Source of the DNA: Jacaranda mimosifolia
Taxonomy: Eukaryota; Streptophyta; Magnoliopsida; Lamiales; Bignoniaceae
Assembly: GCA_018894105.1 (NCBI GenBank)
Contig: CM032128.1
Location: 33,999,299 to 34,063,298, forward strand
Reading direction: 5' to 3'
Length of the DNA stretch: 64,000 nt
Part shown: piece by piece, positions 44,587 through 57,500 of the stretch
How the letters are laid out: the number at the start of each line of letters is the position of its first letter
How positions within the stretch are numbered: position 1 is the first letter of the stretch
Program-made: the position numbers and the translations under genes
Notes under the pieces: generated by a model
Database searches by the model: none
What the model was told of the DNA's origin: nothing
What the model saw: only the letters and a program-made list of their open reading frames with translations

Positions 44587-46124
44587 TTAATCAACCATAC
44601 CTACCTTATTTAATATTTTCAAATAAATCATCCTAATGTATCTTTATTTTTAAACAAAAGTTAATAACTTCTTTTCAACAATTTAAAAATATTGAAAACT
44701 GAAAATTGGAATGAGAGTACAGCTAAAGTGGGTCCATGGTTTTTCGGGTTAGAACTAGGCATGAAAATAGACTAAGTTAGGTTAGACTTTGATTTAAATG
44801 GGCCAGACATATTATACAAATAACAAGTCTGAGCCTAATATATTATCTATGATAGGCATTTTTTTTAAGATTAAACCTAGTCTTTTTAATAAATTTTACA
44901 TTCTTAGTCTGGCCTAAAAGCCTACCCAAAAACCTATTTTTCGTGAAAGCTTTCATTAAATCTAAACATCACAAATCTAAAATTTTAATATACTTAAACT
45001 TGTAATATACTTTAATAAGCAATAATCAAAATGATAAATAATAAATACATAATTATGAAAGTTTAAATCTAAGTATAAAATGGTATACTGAACAACATAA
45101 CGAATTCCGTAAAGGATTAATTAAAAAAATTAATTACAATTAGCTATTTAATATTATATCACTATTATTGTATTTTTTATATAAAGAATGATAAACGGGC
45201 CGATCTATTAGGCTTTGTAAATTTTTAGAAAAGTCTAAGTCAACATATTTAGTTAAAAATGCCTCTTTTTAAATCGTAATTAAACTTTTTTATTAAATAA
45301 GATAGGTTAAACTGGGGCCAAAATAGGCTAGGCAGGCTATATGCCCCTGATGAGCAGCATAAACTATTCTTATCCCTAGTTAGAACATAAACTTAAATTG
45401 CTTCCGGAGGTGATGGATTGTGGCTATTAAGTATATTTCTTAAAAGAACAATCTACTTCATGCTTCCTTATTATATCTACTCATGAAAAATTAATCAAAT
45501 ATGATTTATTACTTTCTAATAAAGCATACTAAAATATTTTGTGTCTTTCATTGTTTGTTAGGACATTTTTCAAGTATCAAAATTTAAATAAACAAAATGT
45601 TACATTCTTTAACTCTACTTCTTAAAACACACACACACACACACACAATATATATATATATACACACACCCACACATATACCAATTATTCTATCTATATA
45701 TATTTATAATTAATATTAAAATATTTATTTTACTCCATTAACTCAAAAAAAAAGTAACTAATATGATATCTATAATAAATTTTATCCACTCTCAAAATAT
45801 TTTCAAACAAATAATTTTTTTTTATAACATTTTCAACATATTCCTCATAATAAAAATAAACAATGATCACAATATCCTACCTCAATGCCCAAAACACATT
45901 TATGCAAAATATATTCCTAGCAAACAAACAAAGCCAAACAATCTCGGCAAAATGGTTATCATTTCCGAGAAAGAGCAAATGGTACTTGACTCTGTCATGC
46001 CACAAGCAAGCGTTGTCGAGAAAACGGCGGCCGGCGGCTTCGTTCATTAATCTTTGAAACACCGGACCGCTGCATGTATTCTTTCGGGTCTCATGGTTTT
46101 GCCAGCCTAGGGTTTATTGAATCC
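44587..46124. other. Spacer before B1
   Basis: AT-rich, with AC and TA microsatellites at 45627-45672. No gene is recognised until the B1 leader near 46000. Confidence 0.6.
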
Positions 46125-47338
46125 ATGTTTGCAATTATATGTAGGAGAAAACTATTGAGGGTTCCCCCAAAAGATAGCATTTCTTTTGCCCATGGTTTTT
46201 TGTTGCCCAGAATGCAGTCTTTGTCAAATCATTCTCCCGGAAATCATCTTCAGATGTTTGTAGAGATGACCGGAGACAATCTTTCACTGTTTCTTACCTC
46301 ATTAATTCATGTGGGTTGTCGTCAAAGGATGCCCTCGACGCGACCAAGAAAGTGTGCATCAAATCACCAGAAAACCCAGATGCAGTTCTAGAGCTTCTCA
46401 GAAAGTATGGATTCAACAATTCTTATATCTGCAGACTTGTTACTCGATGGCCAAAAGTTCTATCAGCCTGCCCTGAGAAAACCCTTTTGCCGAAACTCGA
46501 ATTCTTCCGCTCCATTGGTGTTCCTCTTGCTGTTTTAGCACAAAAGCTATCCATATATCCGACGATATTACAGCGCAGCCTTGAAAACTATCTCATCCCT
46601 TCGTATAATTTCTTCAAATCTGTTATTCGATCTGATAAAAGAGTTGTTATTATGTTTTCTCGTGCTCCGAGGGCGTTTGAAAATGGCTGGCAAAGGGAAA
46701 TTTCTTCAAACATTGCCATTTTGAGAGAACGAGGTTTGCCCGAATCTTCTATTGTTTCGTTGATCGTAGATCAACCGTCGATAATGATTATGGGTGCAGA
46801 TAAGTTTGCTGCGCATGTCGATCGGGCTTTTGAAATGGGATTTGATAGATCGAAAATTATATTCGTCCATGCCATCCAAGTGTTTACTGAAATGTCTAAA
46901 CTGACTTTGAAGCATAAAATGGACGTTTATAGGAGGTGTGGCTGGTCCGAATCTGACATTACTTCTGCTTTTTTAAAGTTTCCTCTTTGTATGAAATTGT
47001 CTGAGAAGAAAATTATTGATAACATGGATTTTCTTGTTAATACGTTGGGTTGCAAACCTGTTTTCGCTGCTGAGCGCCCTATGCTTCTTGGTTTGAACCT
47101 CGACAAAAGAATGAAACCAAGATGGTTGGTTGCAAGAATTTTGCATGCAAAGGGGTTGTTGAAGAAGAAGATCAGCTTGGGTACATTTTTGAAGATGCCT
47201 GAGGAGAAGTTCTTGAAAAGGTATGTTGTCAATTATCTGGAAGATATTCCTGAGCTATTGGACGTTTATCAAGGAAAGTTGAGTCTTCCTGATATGGGTT
47301 TCAGTCAAGAAACTGCATTGTTTAAGAATGTCTGCTGA
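46125..47338 (+). pseudogene. mTERF copy B1, frameshifted near the N-terminus
   Basis: Member of a second mTERF sub-family, clearly different from the A copies (MFAIICRRKLLRVPPKDS; later GLPESSIVSLIVDQPSIMI, GWSESDITSAFLKFPLCMK; C-terminus ELLDVYQGKLSLPDMGFSQE). Compared with B2, one base is missing in the run at 46180-46188 (CATTTCTTTTGCCC against CATTTTCGTTTGCCC). The frame that starts correctly therefore goes wrong after about 20 codons, while the downstream frame is open to 47338 but has no early ATG. The upstream in-frame ATG of B2 is closed here by TAG. It may be a very young pseudogene or carry an assembly error. Confidence 0.82.
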
Positions 47339-49085
47339 TGGAGGACTTAGAATCAGATTGGTTCTCGCATGTTGTGTTCTTGAATTGAGAGAATGCATAA
47401 CATTAAGTTAGGATGAAAATAAGAATCTTTTCTTTCAATTTACTGATATTTGATTGATTCCATTGTAGTCGTTGGAACAGAAAAGCTAATGCTTTTATTG
47501 TTGGGCATTCAGATTTTGGGGATTTTGTCAATGATTTCCAGACTTGAATTGTTCTTTTCCAGATTCTTGTTCTTGGTTATCTCCATAATCCTCTTCTCCA
47601 ATCAATCTGTAGCTGGGATTCATGCTGTTTGGCTCCCGACTGACTCGATATATAGGCTTATTATCTGTTCCATATTCTTTCAATATATCTGCTCATTTCT
47701 ATGGATTAATGATGTTTTATGTGACAGTGCTCCACAAACTGTTGTGAGGTTTTTGAGTAAACTACACGAATGGATAGAGCTGTAACCTTAAACCGATCAT
47801 GGTGGTATTCTGAAACCTTTTCGGATTATTCATATGTCGCCATTTTTTCAATCTCTTCTTAAGAATGGGGCCGCACATCAAGCAAGATGATTTAGAGTGT
47901 GCCCATAGAATGAATATACGAGCAAATTGATGTCATTTGTAGTGATCATATTATAATGAAGAAAAGCGTAGAAATGAAACCAATGAGCAATATATTAATA
48001 TTTTGAGACAGTAAATACTACACTAGTTGCTAACCAAACATCAATGAAAATGTGCTATTAATGCCTATTTTGCAGGAATTAATAGGCATTTTGGTGGTGA
48101 GCTTTCATTTCTGCCGATAGATTGATTATAAGATGGAAGCAAACGTATGGGGAAATGGACCTTAATGCCATATTTTGTATTAATAAATGTGTAGTTGGCG
48201 GTAAGCTTTCAATCTTATCGATTTAAATCCCTATTTCACTATATGTTTCATCTCATATTTCATTGAGGAAATATATGACACTTGTATTAAATATTTTTTT
48301 ATAAAAATAATTAATTGAGAATCGTATACATATACACTTGGACCTTGTTTGCTTGGCTTGATTAGGTGTGATACATACCTAATCAAGCATCTTATAATGT
48401 TTGTTTCAATTGATAAAAGTCCTTAATAAATCATAGGCTCTGAATTATTTATTATTGCTTTTGAAAAATGGATCAAGGGGGGGAAGATTTGATTAAGTGT
48501 GATAAGAATTACAAAGATTTAATAAGATCTATTTTTTATCTTATTTTCAATTAAACCATGATTCTAAAAATGGGATAGAATGAGAAAATTACGAAAAATT
48601 TATTAATAAATATAAATGATATAATAGTAAATTTATATAATATATTTTAATTTATTTATATACTAATTATACCAACCAAATATAAAATTAAAATATTCTA
48701 TCTTGATGGGCTTAAAATGTATCATTTGCTTATATATCACTTATAATCACATCATTCAAGCAAACGAGCCCTTGATGTATATGCATCACATTGGAATAAA
48801 AGATGAAATACAGAATAAAATAGAAGACGCAAAATGCAATCTTGTGAACAACAAGTGGTGACTCGTATAGAATAATTAGGGAACTAGTTATGAATTTTGT
48901 TATAAAACACAATACATACACATATAATCAATGTCTTATATGAAATGCCAAGAGGGCTCCATCGAGCCTAGGCCTATCATGCCCTTCGCTACCAATAGCC
49001 CACCATTTTCTTCTCCAATTCAAGTCGCACCGCAGATTTTTTGGTTATATCATAATTCAAATCAATCAAATTCAACCCACATTAA
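47339..49085. repeat. Segmental duplication, copy 1 (3' flank of B1)
   Basis: Non-coding flank of B1 that matches 52353-54155 after B2 (for example CTTGTTCTTGGTTATCTCCA, TGCTGTTTGGCTCCC, ATGAATATACGAGCAAATTG). The copies differ by MITE insertions: one here at 48341 and one there at 52770. Confidence 0.85.
48341..48771. mobile_element. MITE with empty site in the paralogous flank
   Basis: Left end GACCTTGTTTGCTTGGCTTG; right end inverted GGGCTCGTTTGCTTGAATGA. Flanked by TTG on both sides. The matching flank of B2 near 53845 (GTACACTTGATATATATACA) has a single TTG and no insert. Confidence 0.82.
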
Positions 49086-51104
49086 TAATTTCTTTTTTAA
49101 AAAAAAGGCCCATTTCTTTTGATGGAGTACAAGCAAGAAAAGTGAATTGTAAATGTTCATAGACATCTGAGCATAGATCAAAATGGATAAAGCGTTGTAA
49201 AATCTTGGATTCCTTCTCCATGCATCATATTGAAGGAATTCATTCTAGAAAAATCTAGAAGTGCAACAACATTATGCAGAAAAAAGTTCTTCACCCCATC
49301 GTGGCACGGAACTCATCTTCCCTAAATTACTTATTCAATGATTGGTGTTTGATATCCTTCACAAATATTTTCTATTTTATTTTTTTTATTTTTCATCATT
49401 TTTTTCTTTTCCATAATTTTAATGGATTTTTTTTTATTTATTTACACATATGTACATCAAAAATTTGATAGACTTCAAACCCTAACCTGACCTTACATTT
49501 ATATGTCTGAGATTGATAGATTTAATCAATTGGCCATTTGATGGTAATTCAAATGATATATTTTAATTTTAGTAGCATCGAAAATGTATTAGTATACTAC
49601 TTTAATAGTTTCGTTCTTTTCTTGAGCTTCAAACAAAACATTAATCTCATCATCGGCTTGAATAAAAGTTCTAAACTGAAAAAATAAATTGAACTAGATT
49701 TAATAAGAAAAAACTTAGTGAAATAAACTACTTTCTCAAGACTTCAACCTACTAGTCATTAACATTACTATGAAACACAAGTAAAGAAGTCCTTTTCTTG
49801 ATTTGGACTGTAAGATTTAAATATCTTTTAATTAGTAGATATCTTGGGTTTGAAAATGATATTATAGATAGAAAAAGAAAAAAATAATATTTATAAAAAT
49901 TAGTGTAACTAATTGTTTTTTTTTTTAAATAATACATATAGAAATAACTATTATGAAACATAAACAATCAAAGTTCATTTTGAGACAGATGTTTGTTCGT
50001 ATTTTTGGAGAGTTTTGGCAAATAAAATATTATTGAAAAATTGCAAACAAACATAGCTTTGAGAATTTATGTTTAAGTGGATTGCATAACATAAACTTTG
50101 TCCTCAGAGGTACCATACAATCCGTTTGTTTGTGTTTTCAGTGGTATCTTTCTATTTTTCACTATTTTAAAATTAAAAAATATTTGCATTAATAAGTTTG
50201 GGAAAGAAATTATTTATTTTTATTTTCAATTCTTTCTGCAATTATTTTACAGTTTATCCCATCAATCAAAATCAAATTAAATTTGGCACGATGTATCCAT
50301 TCATTAGTTCAAAAAAATTAAAATGTATGTGCATTCAAAATATGTCTTTTATGTATAAAAACTACAAAATATATTATATTCATTATTATACCTATATTAT
50401 TCAAAAAAAATTTAAAATAAATCATCTCAAAATATATTTGTAATGATGAGAGAATGTGTGATGCTTTGGGGAATGGCGTGGAGTTGGAGATAGTAGGGAT
50501 TGTTTGGAAATTGAAAGTGTGATTGGAGAATGTGTAATGTTTGTTTGTTTAAATTTTAGGAATTGAAAAATGCATTGGGAGTTTACAAGTAAACAAAGCC
50601 TAAATAATTGGGACATTATAGTAATATCTTGAAATAACCCAATGGTAGTCCTTCCAGGTGGTGCAACTGAATCTTGCCACGTGTGTTCATTTAAGAATTG
50701 TAACTTCGAATTTTTTCAGAGAGTCGGGTCGGGTCGTAATTTGACCTAAGTAAAAAATATACCTACTTAGTAATTTTGATATTCTTTAAGAGCATCCATA
50801 CTGTTACCTGAATATTGCCATTAATTTTTATTTTTATTTTTAAAAGAACAATCCATACATTCTTCAATATATCTACCCATAAAAAAATAATTAAATTTAA
50901 TCTTCTATTCTCTATTATATCATTAATACTGTGAAAAATAAACAACCTCAACAAAAAGGTTCACTTATTTTTCCAATCATAAATAAATTATAGTGGGACA
51001 AAGTAGAAAGACCAACTGGTACTTGCCTCTGTTACACCACAAACAAGTCGTCTTAGGCAAAACGGCGACGGCGTCCATAAATCTTGACCGGACCGCGAGG
51101 TTTC
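49086..51104. repeat. Segmental duplication Q, copy 1 (5' flank of B2)
   Basis: AT-rich non-coding spacer matching 61083-63689 in front of B3 over most of its length (TTCTTTTGATGGAGTACAAG; TTCCTTCTCCATGCATCATA; GAATTTATGTTKAAGTGGAT; AAACGGCGACGGCGTCCATA). No separate gene is seen. Confidence 0.85.
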
Positions 51105-52352
51105 ATGGTTGTGCCAAACCAGTGTTTATTTGAATCCATGTTTGCAATTAGTTGTAGGAGAAAACTACTGAGGGTTCCCCCGAAAGATAGCATTTTCGTT
51201 TGCCCACAGTTTTTCGCAGCCGAAAATGCAGTCTTTGTCAAATCGTTCTCCCAGAAATCATCCTCAGATGTTTATAGAGATGGTCGAGAGCAATCTTTCG
51301 CTGTTTCTTACCTCATTAATTCATGTGGGTTGTCGTCAAAGGATGCCCTCGAGTTGTCCAAGAAAGTCTGCATTAAATCACCAGTATACCCGGATGCAGT
51401 TCTAGAGCTCCTCAGAAAGTATGGATTCACAAATTCTTATATCTCCAGACTTGTTTCTAGATGGCCACATGTTCTTTCGGCCTGCCCTAGGAAAACCCTT
51501 TTGCCGAAACTCGAATTCTTTCGCTCCATTGGTGTTCCTCCTGCCGTTTTGGCACAAAAGCTATCCTTTTATCCGTTGATCTTACAGCGCAGTCTTGAAA
51601 ACTATCTCATCCCTTCGTATAATTTCCTCAAATCTGTTTGTGAATCCGATAAAAGAGCTGTTAGTGTGTTTGCTCGTGCTCCGAGGGCGTTTGCGCATGG
51701 CTGGCAAAGAGAAATTCCTTCCAACATTGCCATTTTGAGAGAACGAGGATTGCCCGAATCTTCTATTGTTTCGTTGATTGTAAAAAAACCATCGATAATG
51801 GTTATGGGTACAGATAAGTTTACTGGGTATGTCGATCGGGTCGGTGAAATGGGATTTGATAGATCGAAAATTATATTCGTCCATGCCATCGAAGTGTTTG
51901 CTGATATGTCTGAATCGACTTTGAAGCATAAAATGGACGTCTATAGGAGGTGTGGCTGGTCCGAATCTGACATTACTTCTGCTTTTCTAAAGCATCCTCT
52001 TTGTATGAAATTGTCTGAGAAGAAAATTACTGATAACATGGATTTTCTTGTTGGTAAGTTGGGTTGCAAGCCTGATTTTGCTGCTGAGCGCCCTGTGCTT
52101 CTTGGGTTGAACCTCGACAAAAGAATGAAACCTAGATGGTGGGTTGCAAGAATTTTGCATGCAAAGGGGTTGTTGAAGAAGAAGATCAGCGCAGGTACCT
52201 TTTTGAAGATGTCTGAGGAGAAGTTCTTGAAAAGGTATATTGTCAATTATCTGGAAGATATTCCTGAGCTATTGGACATCTATCAAGGAAAGTTGAGTCT
52301 TCCTGATATGGGTTTCAGTCAAGAAACTGCATTGTTTAAGAATGTCTGCTGA
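51105..52352 (+). CDS. mTERF family protein B2 (single exon, 415 aa)
   Basis: Intact mTERF protein of the B sub-family. The basic N-terminus (CRRKLLRVPPKDS after MFAIS) suggests organelle targeting. Repeats include GFTNSYISRLVSRWPHVLS, GVPPAVLAQKLSFYPLIL, GLPESSIVSLIVKKPSIMV and GWSESDITSAFLKHPLCMK. The C-terminal half matches A copies in layout (GWS..DI..AF.K.P; P.W...IL..KGL), but identity is low, so A and B separated long before each cluster expanded. Two in-frame ATGs are possible, 51105 (MVVPNQCLFES) and 51138 (MFAIS, 404 aa). The first is kept open in B3 but closed in B1; the second is shared by all three. Confidence 0.93.
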   Translation: MVVPNQCLFESMFAISCRRKLLRVPPKDSIFVCPQFFAAENAVFVKSFSQKSSSDVYRDGREQSFAVSYLINSCGLSSKDALELSKKVCIKSPVYPDAVLELLRKYGFTNSYISRLVSRWPHVLSACPRKTLLPKLEFFRSIGVPPAVLAQKLSFYPLILQRSLENYLIPSYNFLKSVCESDKRAVSVFARAPRAFAHGWQREIPSNIAILRERGLPESSIVSLIVKKPSIMVMGTDKFTGYVDRVGEMGFDRSKIIFVHAIEVFADMSESTLKHKMDVYRRCGWSESDITSAFLKHPLCMKLSEKKITDNMDFLVGKLGCKPDFAAERPVLLGLNLDKRMKPRWWVARILHAKGLLKKKISAGTFLKMSEEKFLKRYIVNYLEDIPELLDIYQGKLSLPDMGFSQETALFKNVC

Positions 52353-54155
52353 TAAGGGGCTTAGAATCAGATTGGCTCTCGCATGTTGTGTCCTTGAATG
52401 TAGAGAGTGTATAACATTAAGTTGAAAATAAGAAGCGTTTCTTTCGATTTACTTGTATTTGAAAGATTTCATTGCAGTTGTTGGCACAGAAAAGCCAATG
52501 CTTTTACTGCTGGGCATTCTAATTTTGGGGATTTTGGCGATGATATCCAGACTTGAATTGTTCTTTTCCAGATTCTTGTTCTTGGTTATCTCCATAATCC
52601 TCTTCTCCAATCAATCTGTAGCTGGGATTCATGCTGTTTGGCTCCCAACTGCCTAGTTACGTTGGCTTATTATCTGTTCTATGTTCTTTCAATATATCTG
52701 CTCATTTCTATGGATTAGTGATGTTGTACGTGACAGTGCTCCACAAACTGTTCTGAGGTCTTTGAGTAAGCGCCCGTTTGGTTTCATTTTCTGGAATCAT
52801 TTTCATTTTTCAGTGAAAATGCATAGTGAAAAGTTAGTTAAAAAAAAAAAAGTATTTTTGAAAATGAGTTCTATTTGAATGTATTGTTTAAAATTATAGG
52901 TTTATATAGTTGTGAAAATGATGTGTATTTGGATGTTGGGTGTTTTTGTATTAAAAGTTGTGTAGTTTTTTTAATTTGAATTGATGATCTGATATGTAAT
53001 TGTTTGAAAAAATAATATTATAATTTGAATTTGAATTTATAATATTTTTGTGGTAAATGTTGTTTGTGAAGTATTGGGAAGATAAAAAAGTAAATATAGA
53101 TAATAATAGGGGGAAACATGTATGAAAATGGAGAGAAAATATAAGAAGTAATGTTTTGAGAATGAAAATGTGTGAGAAAATAATATAAAAATTAATAGTT
53201 TTTTATTTTCATTTTGAAGAAAAAATGAAAATGGGGTTTGAAAATGAAAACAAACAGGCTCTAAACTACACAAATGAATGGAAATATAACCTTTAGACCG
53301 ATCATGGTGGTATTCTGAAACCTTTTCGGATTCATATATCGACATTTTTGCAACCCCTTCTCAAGAAAGGGGCCGCATATCAAGCAAGATGATTTAGTGT
53401 GCCCATAGAATGAATATACGAGCAAATTGATGTCATTTGTAGCGATCATATTGTAATGAAGAAAAGAGTAGAAATGAAACCAATGAAAAATATATCAATA
53501 TTTTGCAACTAGAAGAGGAATTTTTTGAGACAGTAGATACTACAAAACATCAATGAAAATGTGCTATTAATGCCATTTTTCGCAAGAATGAATAGGCATT
53601 TTGGTGGTGAGCTTTCATTTATGTCAATAGATTGATTATAAGTTGGAAGCGGAAGCAAACATATGGGAAAATGGATCTTAATGCCATATTTTGTATTAAT
53701 AAATGGGTAGTTGGTGGTAAGTTCTCAATCTTGTTGATTTAGATCCCTATTCCGCTATATGATTCATCTTTTATTTCATTGTATGGATGTATGATACGTA
53801 TATTAAATATTTTTTTTATAAAAATAATTAATGAGAATCGCGTACACTTGATATATATACAGCATACTGAAATAGGAGATAAATATAGAATGAAATAGAT
53901 AACGCAAAGTGCAATCTTGTGGACAACAAATAGTGTCTTATATGGAGTAATTGTGGAACTAGTTATGAATTTTGTTATAAAATGCAATTCACATATACAT
54001 ATAATCAATGTCTTGTACGAAATACCAAGAGTGCTCCACCAAGCGTAGGCCTGCCATGCCCTCTGCTACCCATGTCCCACCATTTTCTTCTCCAATTCAA
54101 GTCGCACTGTGGGTTTCTTTGTTAGATCATAGTTCGAATTCACCAAATTATGTTA
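52353..54155. repeat. Segmental duplication, copy 2 (3' flank of B2)
   Basis: Non-coding; pairs with 47339-49085. It lacks the MITE at 48341 and carries one at 52770. Confidence 0.85.
52770..53261. mobile_element. Tourist-like MITE with empty site after B1
   Basis: Left end GCGCCCGTTTGGTTTCATTT, right end inverted GAGCCTGTTTGTTTTCATTT. TAA flanks both sides (52767-52769, 53262-53264). The B1 flank at 47755-47770 reads TTGAGTAAACTACACGAATG with one TAA: a clean empty site. Confidence 0.9.
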
Positions 54156-54527
54156 GGGCTTGTTCTTTTATGTTTTGGTCATTTTTTAGAAAAAAATTTG
54201 GGGAAATGAATTTTTAGAAGAAAGTTTGGAGAATGTGCCAAGCGTTTCTTTTTGTTTTGAAAAAATATGGAAAATGAATTAAAAATGAGTTTTATATATA
54301 TATATATATCTTGGGAAGAGATAAACTTTATTATTAATATCAAGTCAATTACTTTTTTGTTGGGTTTGTAAGGTAAAAGTGATTATTTTTAATGTAATAT
54401 ATTATATATGTATGTATATTATAGTTAGATGGTGTGTGCGCGCGCGTGTGTGTATATAATGATTGATATATTGTTGTAATAAAATGATATGCAATTAGTT
54501 CAATTGATATTTTATTTTAAAATTTAT

Positions 54528-54924
54528 TGTAACAGCCTAATCTCTCAGGAGGAAGAAAAAAGTAAATCAACCTTTAAAGAAGAGAATACAACCAGAAAAA
54601 AGAGCAAAATGAACATCTATTCATTCACTCAATAGATGATATGTGAATCAGTTATAGGGCTTCACTCAAAAAATAACAGCTGCGAGAAGAGAATAAATGT
54701 AAGGAAGAACATAGAGAAACAATCTGGCTCTGCTAGGAAACAATACAACCAAAAAGTTCACTATTAAAAAATGCTAATAGCCTCCAATATAAAAATGCCA
54801 CTATCAGTAAGGTCCGTCCTTTGACAACTTCTCCATTGCCCATGTGTCACTACCAAGGTCCACTGTTTAGATATCAAATTACTAAAAGACTATTGTGCCC
54901 CTCACAAAGTTGATAAGTGTTACA
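54528..54924 (-). repeat. 3' LTR of the chromovirus
   Basis: 397 bp, TG..CA. Same length as its partner. Confidence 0.93.
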
Positions 54925-54953
54925 TTGCCCCTTCCTTAACTGAAACCTTGTCC

Positions 54954-55300
54954 TCAAGGTTTGAAAGAAGGAAATTGTTGCTGAATGAAGTTAAGGTTCT
55001 CCCAAGTAGCTTCTTCTGGAATGGTGTCTTTCCACTGTACTAGTACTTGAGCCAAAGGTTTGTTCTTGTGCTTGGTAATCCTCCTGGCAAGAATGGCTTG
55101 GGAGTATACCATTGGTAAACCATCGTCATTAACTGCAAGCAAATATGGGTTGACGTTGTACTTAGAGCTCACTTTTTTCTTTAGCAAGGAGACATGGAAA
55201 ACTAGATGCATTTTTTATCCTAGAGGCAGCTGTAGTCTGTACGCTATAGGACTAATCTTTTCCTCAATTAAGTATGGCCCATAATACTTCAAGGAAAGTT
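54954..55300 (-). pseudogene. Integrase C-terminus and chromodomain
   Basis: Read on the - strand: LVFHVSLLKK, the usual integrase C-terminal block, is followed by ARRITKHKNKPLAQVLVQW and EEATWENLNFIQQQFP. The latter is a chromodomain pattern with its aromatic W and W-E. The chromodomain is thought to guide integration toward marked chromatin. A stop just before MHLVFH breaks the link to integrase. Confidence 0.85.
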
Positions 55301-56330
55301 TGTTTTTTTTTTCAAGATGAGTATTACCTTGCGTGAACAGTTGCATCTTCAAAAACACCCAATCACCCACTTGATACTCTCTATCTCACCTCTTCTTATC
55401 AGCATATTGCTTCATGCAATTTTGAGCAGCTTACAAGTTTTCCTTCAACACCTATATCATTTGCATTCAATCCATGATCATGTTATCTGCTCCAGAGGCA
55501 ATGGATTGAAGGTATGGTCCCAAAGATAATTGCTATGGTTGATATCCATAGAGGGCCTGAAAAAGGGTGAGTTTAATAGATTAATGAAAGGTAGTATTGT
55601 ACCACCATTCTGCCAGTGCCAACCAACTTAGCCATTTTTTTGGCATGTGATGAGTCATACACCTTAAATATGTTTCTAGACATCTATTAACTCTCTCAAT
55701 TTGTCCATCACTTTAAGGGTGATGAGCAGTGCTCATGCAAAGTTGTGTTCCCATCAGCTGAAATAATTCTTTCCAAAATTTACTTTAAAACACCAAGTCC
55801 TTGTCACTTACTATAACTTCAGGGAGGCCATGTAATTTGTATATTTGTTCCAAGAATATCTTTGCCAATTGTTCAGTCGTATATAGATGGCTAAGCAGAA
55901 TGAAATGACTGTACTTTGTGAGCCTATCCACTATAAATCAAATCACATCTTTCCCTTCAGGATTAGGTAATCCCTCAATGAAATCCATAGAGATATGGCC
56001 CCAAGGTCTATCAGCAATCTGCAATGGCTATAGTAAACCTGGATATGCAACATTCTCATCTTTGCACTGTTTGCATACATCACATTATGGCACAGAAGTG
56101 TAAAAATTAGCCTTCATACCAAGCCAGAAAAATAGTTGTTTAGCTCTCTGATAGCTAGCATTAATCCCACAATGCCTGCCAATAGCTAAGGCATGGAGAG
56201 TTGTCATAATATTTTCCCTCACTCCATTGCTACTACCAACTACCAATTTACCTTGTAATCTAAGTAACCCATCAATGACACAGAAACCAGCAGCTGTCGT
56301 AGCATCAAGGAAAAGTTTGGAGATCATTTC
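55300..56330 (-). pseudogene. Chromovirus integrase, broken
   Basis: The - strand shows the zinc-binding region (H-x-LAIGRHCGINASYQRAKQLF, then CKQC) and the catalytic core (WGHISMDFIEGLP; EVIVSDKD; a final Glu in GQIERVNR) in correct order, with several in-frame stops. Confidence 0.8.
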
Positions 56331-56549
56331 TGTGGCCTACTGATCTTCTTCGTAGCTTGATGTGATTTCATCAACCCATTGGGGCCTAATATAGGTAGTA
56401 ATGGTATTAGCCAGGGTACATTCAGTTTATGGAGTCTCTTGACTTCTCGACAAGGCATCTACAGCGGCGTTTTCTTTTCCTCTTTTATATTCAATCTTAA
56501 AATCATATCCCATGAGTTTGATCAACCATTTCTGTTGCAGGGTGTTGAT

Positions 56550-57500
56550 AATCTTCTAATCCTTGAGGTATCTCAAACTAGAATGATCAGTTCTAATATG
56601 AATAAAGTTCCAGTGAGGTAGCTGCTCCATTTTCCTACAGCAATCATAATAGCCAATAGTTCCTTTTTGTATGTGGACAGAGCTTGGTTCTTTGGACACA
56701 ATGCTTGACTGAAATAGGTAATAGGTTGTTGGTTTTGCATCAATACAGCCCCAATGCCAGTCTGCATGCATCAGATTCTATTATGAATAGCTGGGAGAAA
56801 TTAGGTAAGGCAAGAATTGGTGCTTGACTCATGGCCTTCTTAAGTAGCATAAATGACTCATTTGCCTCTGAACTCCACTAATAATTTCCTTTCTTGAGCA
56901 GCTGAGTTAATGGCCTGGCAACTAAACCATAATTCTTAACAGATCTTTGGTAATACCTTGTCAAACATAGGAATCCTCTTAGTTCTTTGAGGTTCTTAGA
57001 TTCAGGCCACTTCACCATGCTTCTTATCTTCTCAAGATCTATCTTCACCCCATCTCCTGTAATAATATGGCCTAAATATTCTATGTAATTGACTACAAAT
57101 GATCACATATTCCTCTTAGCATATAACTGATGTTTTATGAGAATGATCAAGACTTCTCTTAAGTATTGCACATGATACTCCAGTGTAGGGTTGTAAACAA
57201 GTATATCATCGAAAAACACGAACGCACTTTTCCTAAGCATAGGAGCAAAAATCTGATTCATCATACTTTGGAAAGTGGCAGAAGCATGAGTGAGGCCAAA
57301 AGGCATCACTTTGAACTCAAATAATCCATGGTGCGTTACCAAAGCAGCATTATATCTATCACTCTCTTTTAATCTGATGTAAAAGTACCCTTGTCGCAAA
57401 TCAATCTTGGAACACACCTTAGAGCCATGTAATTCAGTTAATAAATCTTCTATTGCCGTCATAGGGTATTTGTTCTTGACAGTGAGATCATTCAACTTCC
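56550..57500 (-). pseudogene. Chromovirus reverse transcriptase and RNase H, broken
   Basis: On the - strand 57495-57103 holds reverse transcriptase with KIDLRQGYFYIRLKE, MPFGLTHASATFQ and the catalytic FFDD in place of the usual Y-x-DD. RNase H follows at about 56770-56560 (GIGAVLMQ, ITYFSQAL, KELLAIM, TDHSSLRYL), split between two frames. Confidence 0.88.

Noticed and set aside
46074..46391. 105-codon open frame at the start of B1
   Set aside because: Correct only for its early part; after the missing base it reads mTERF codons out of frame.
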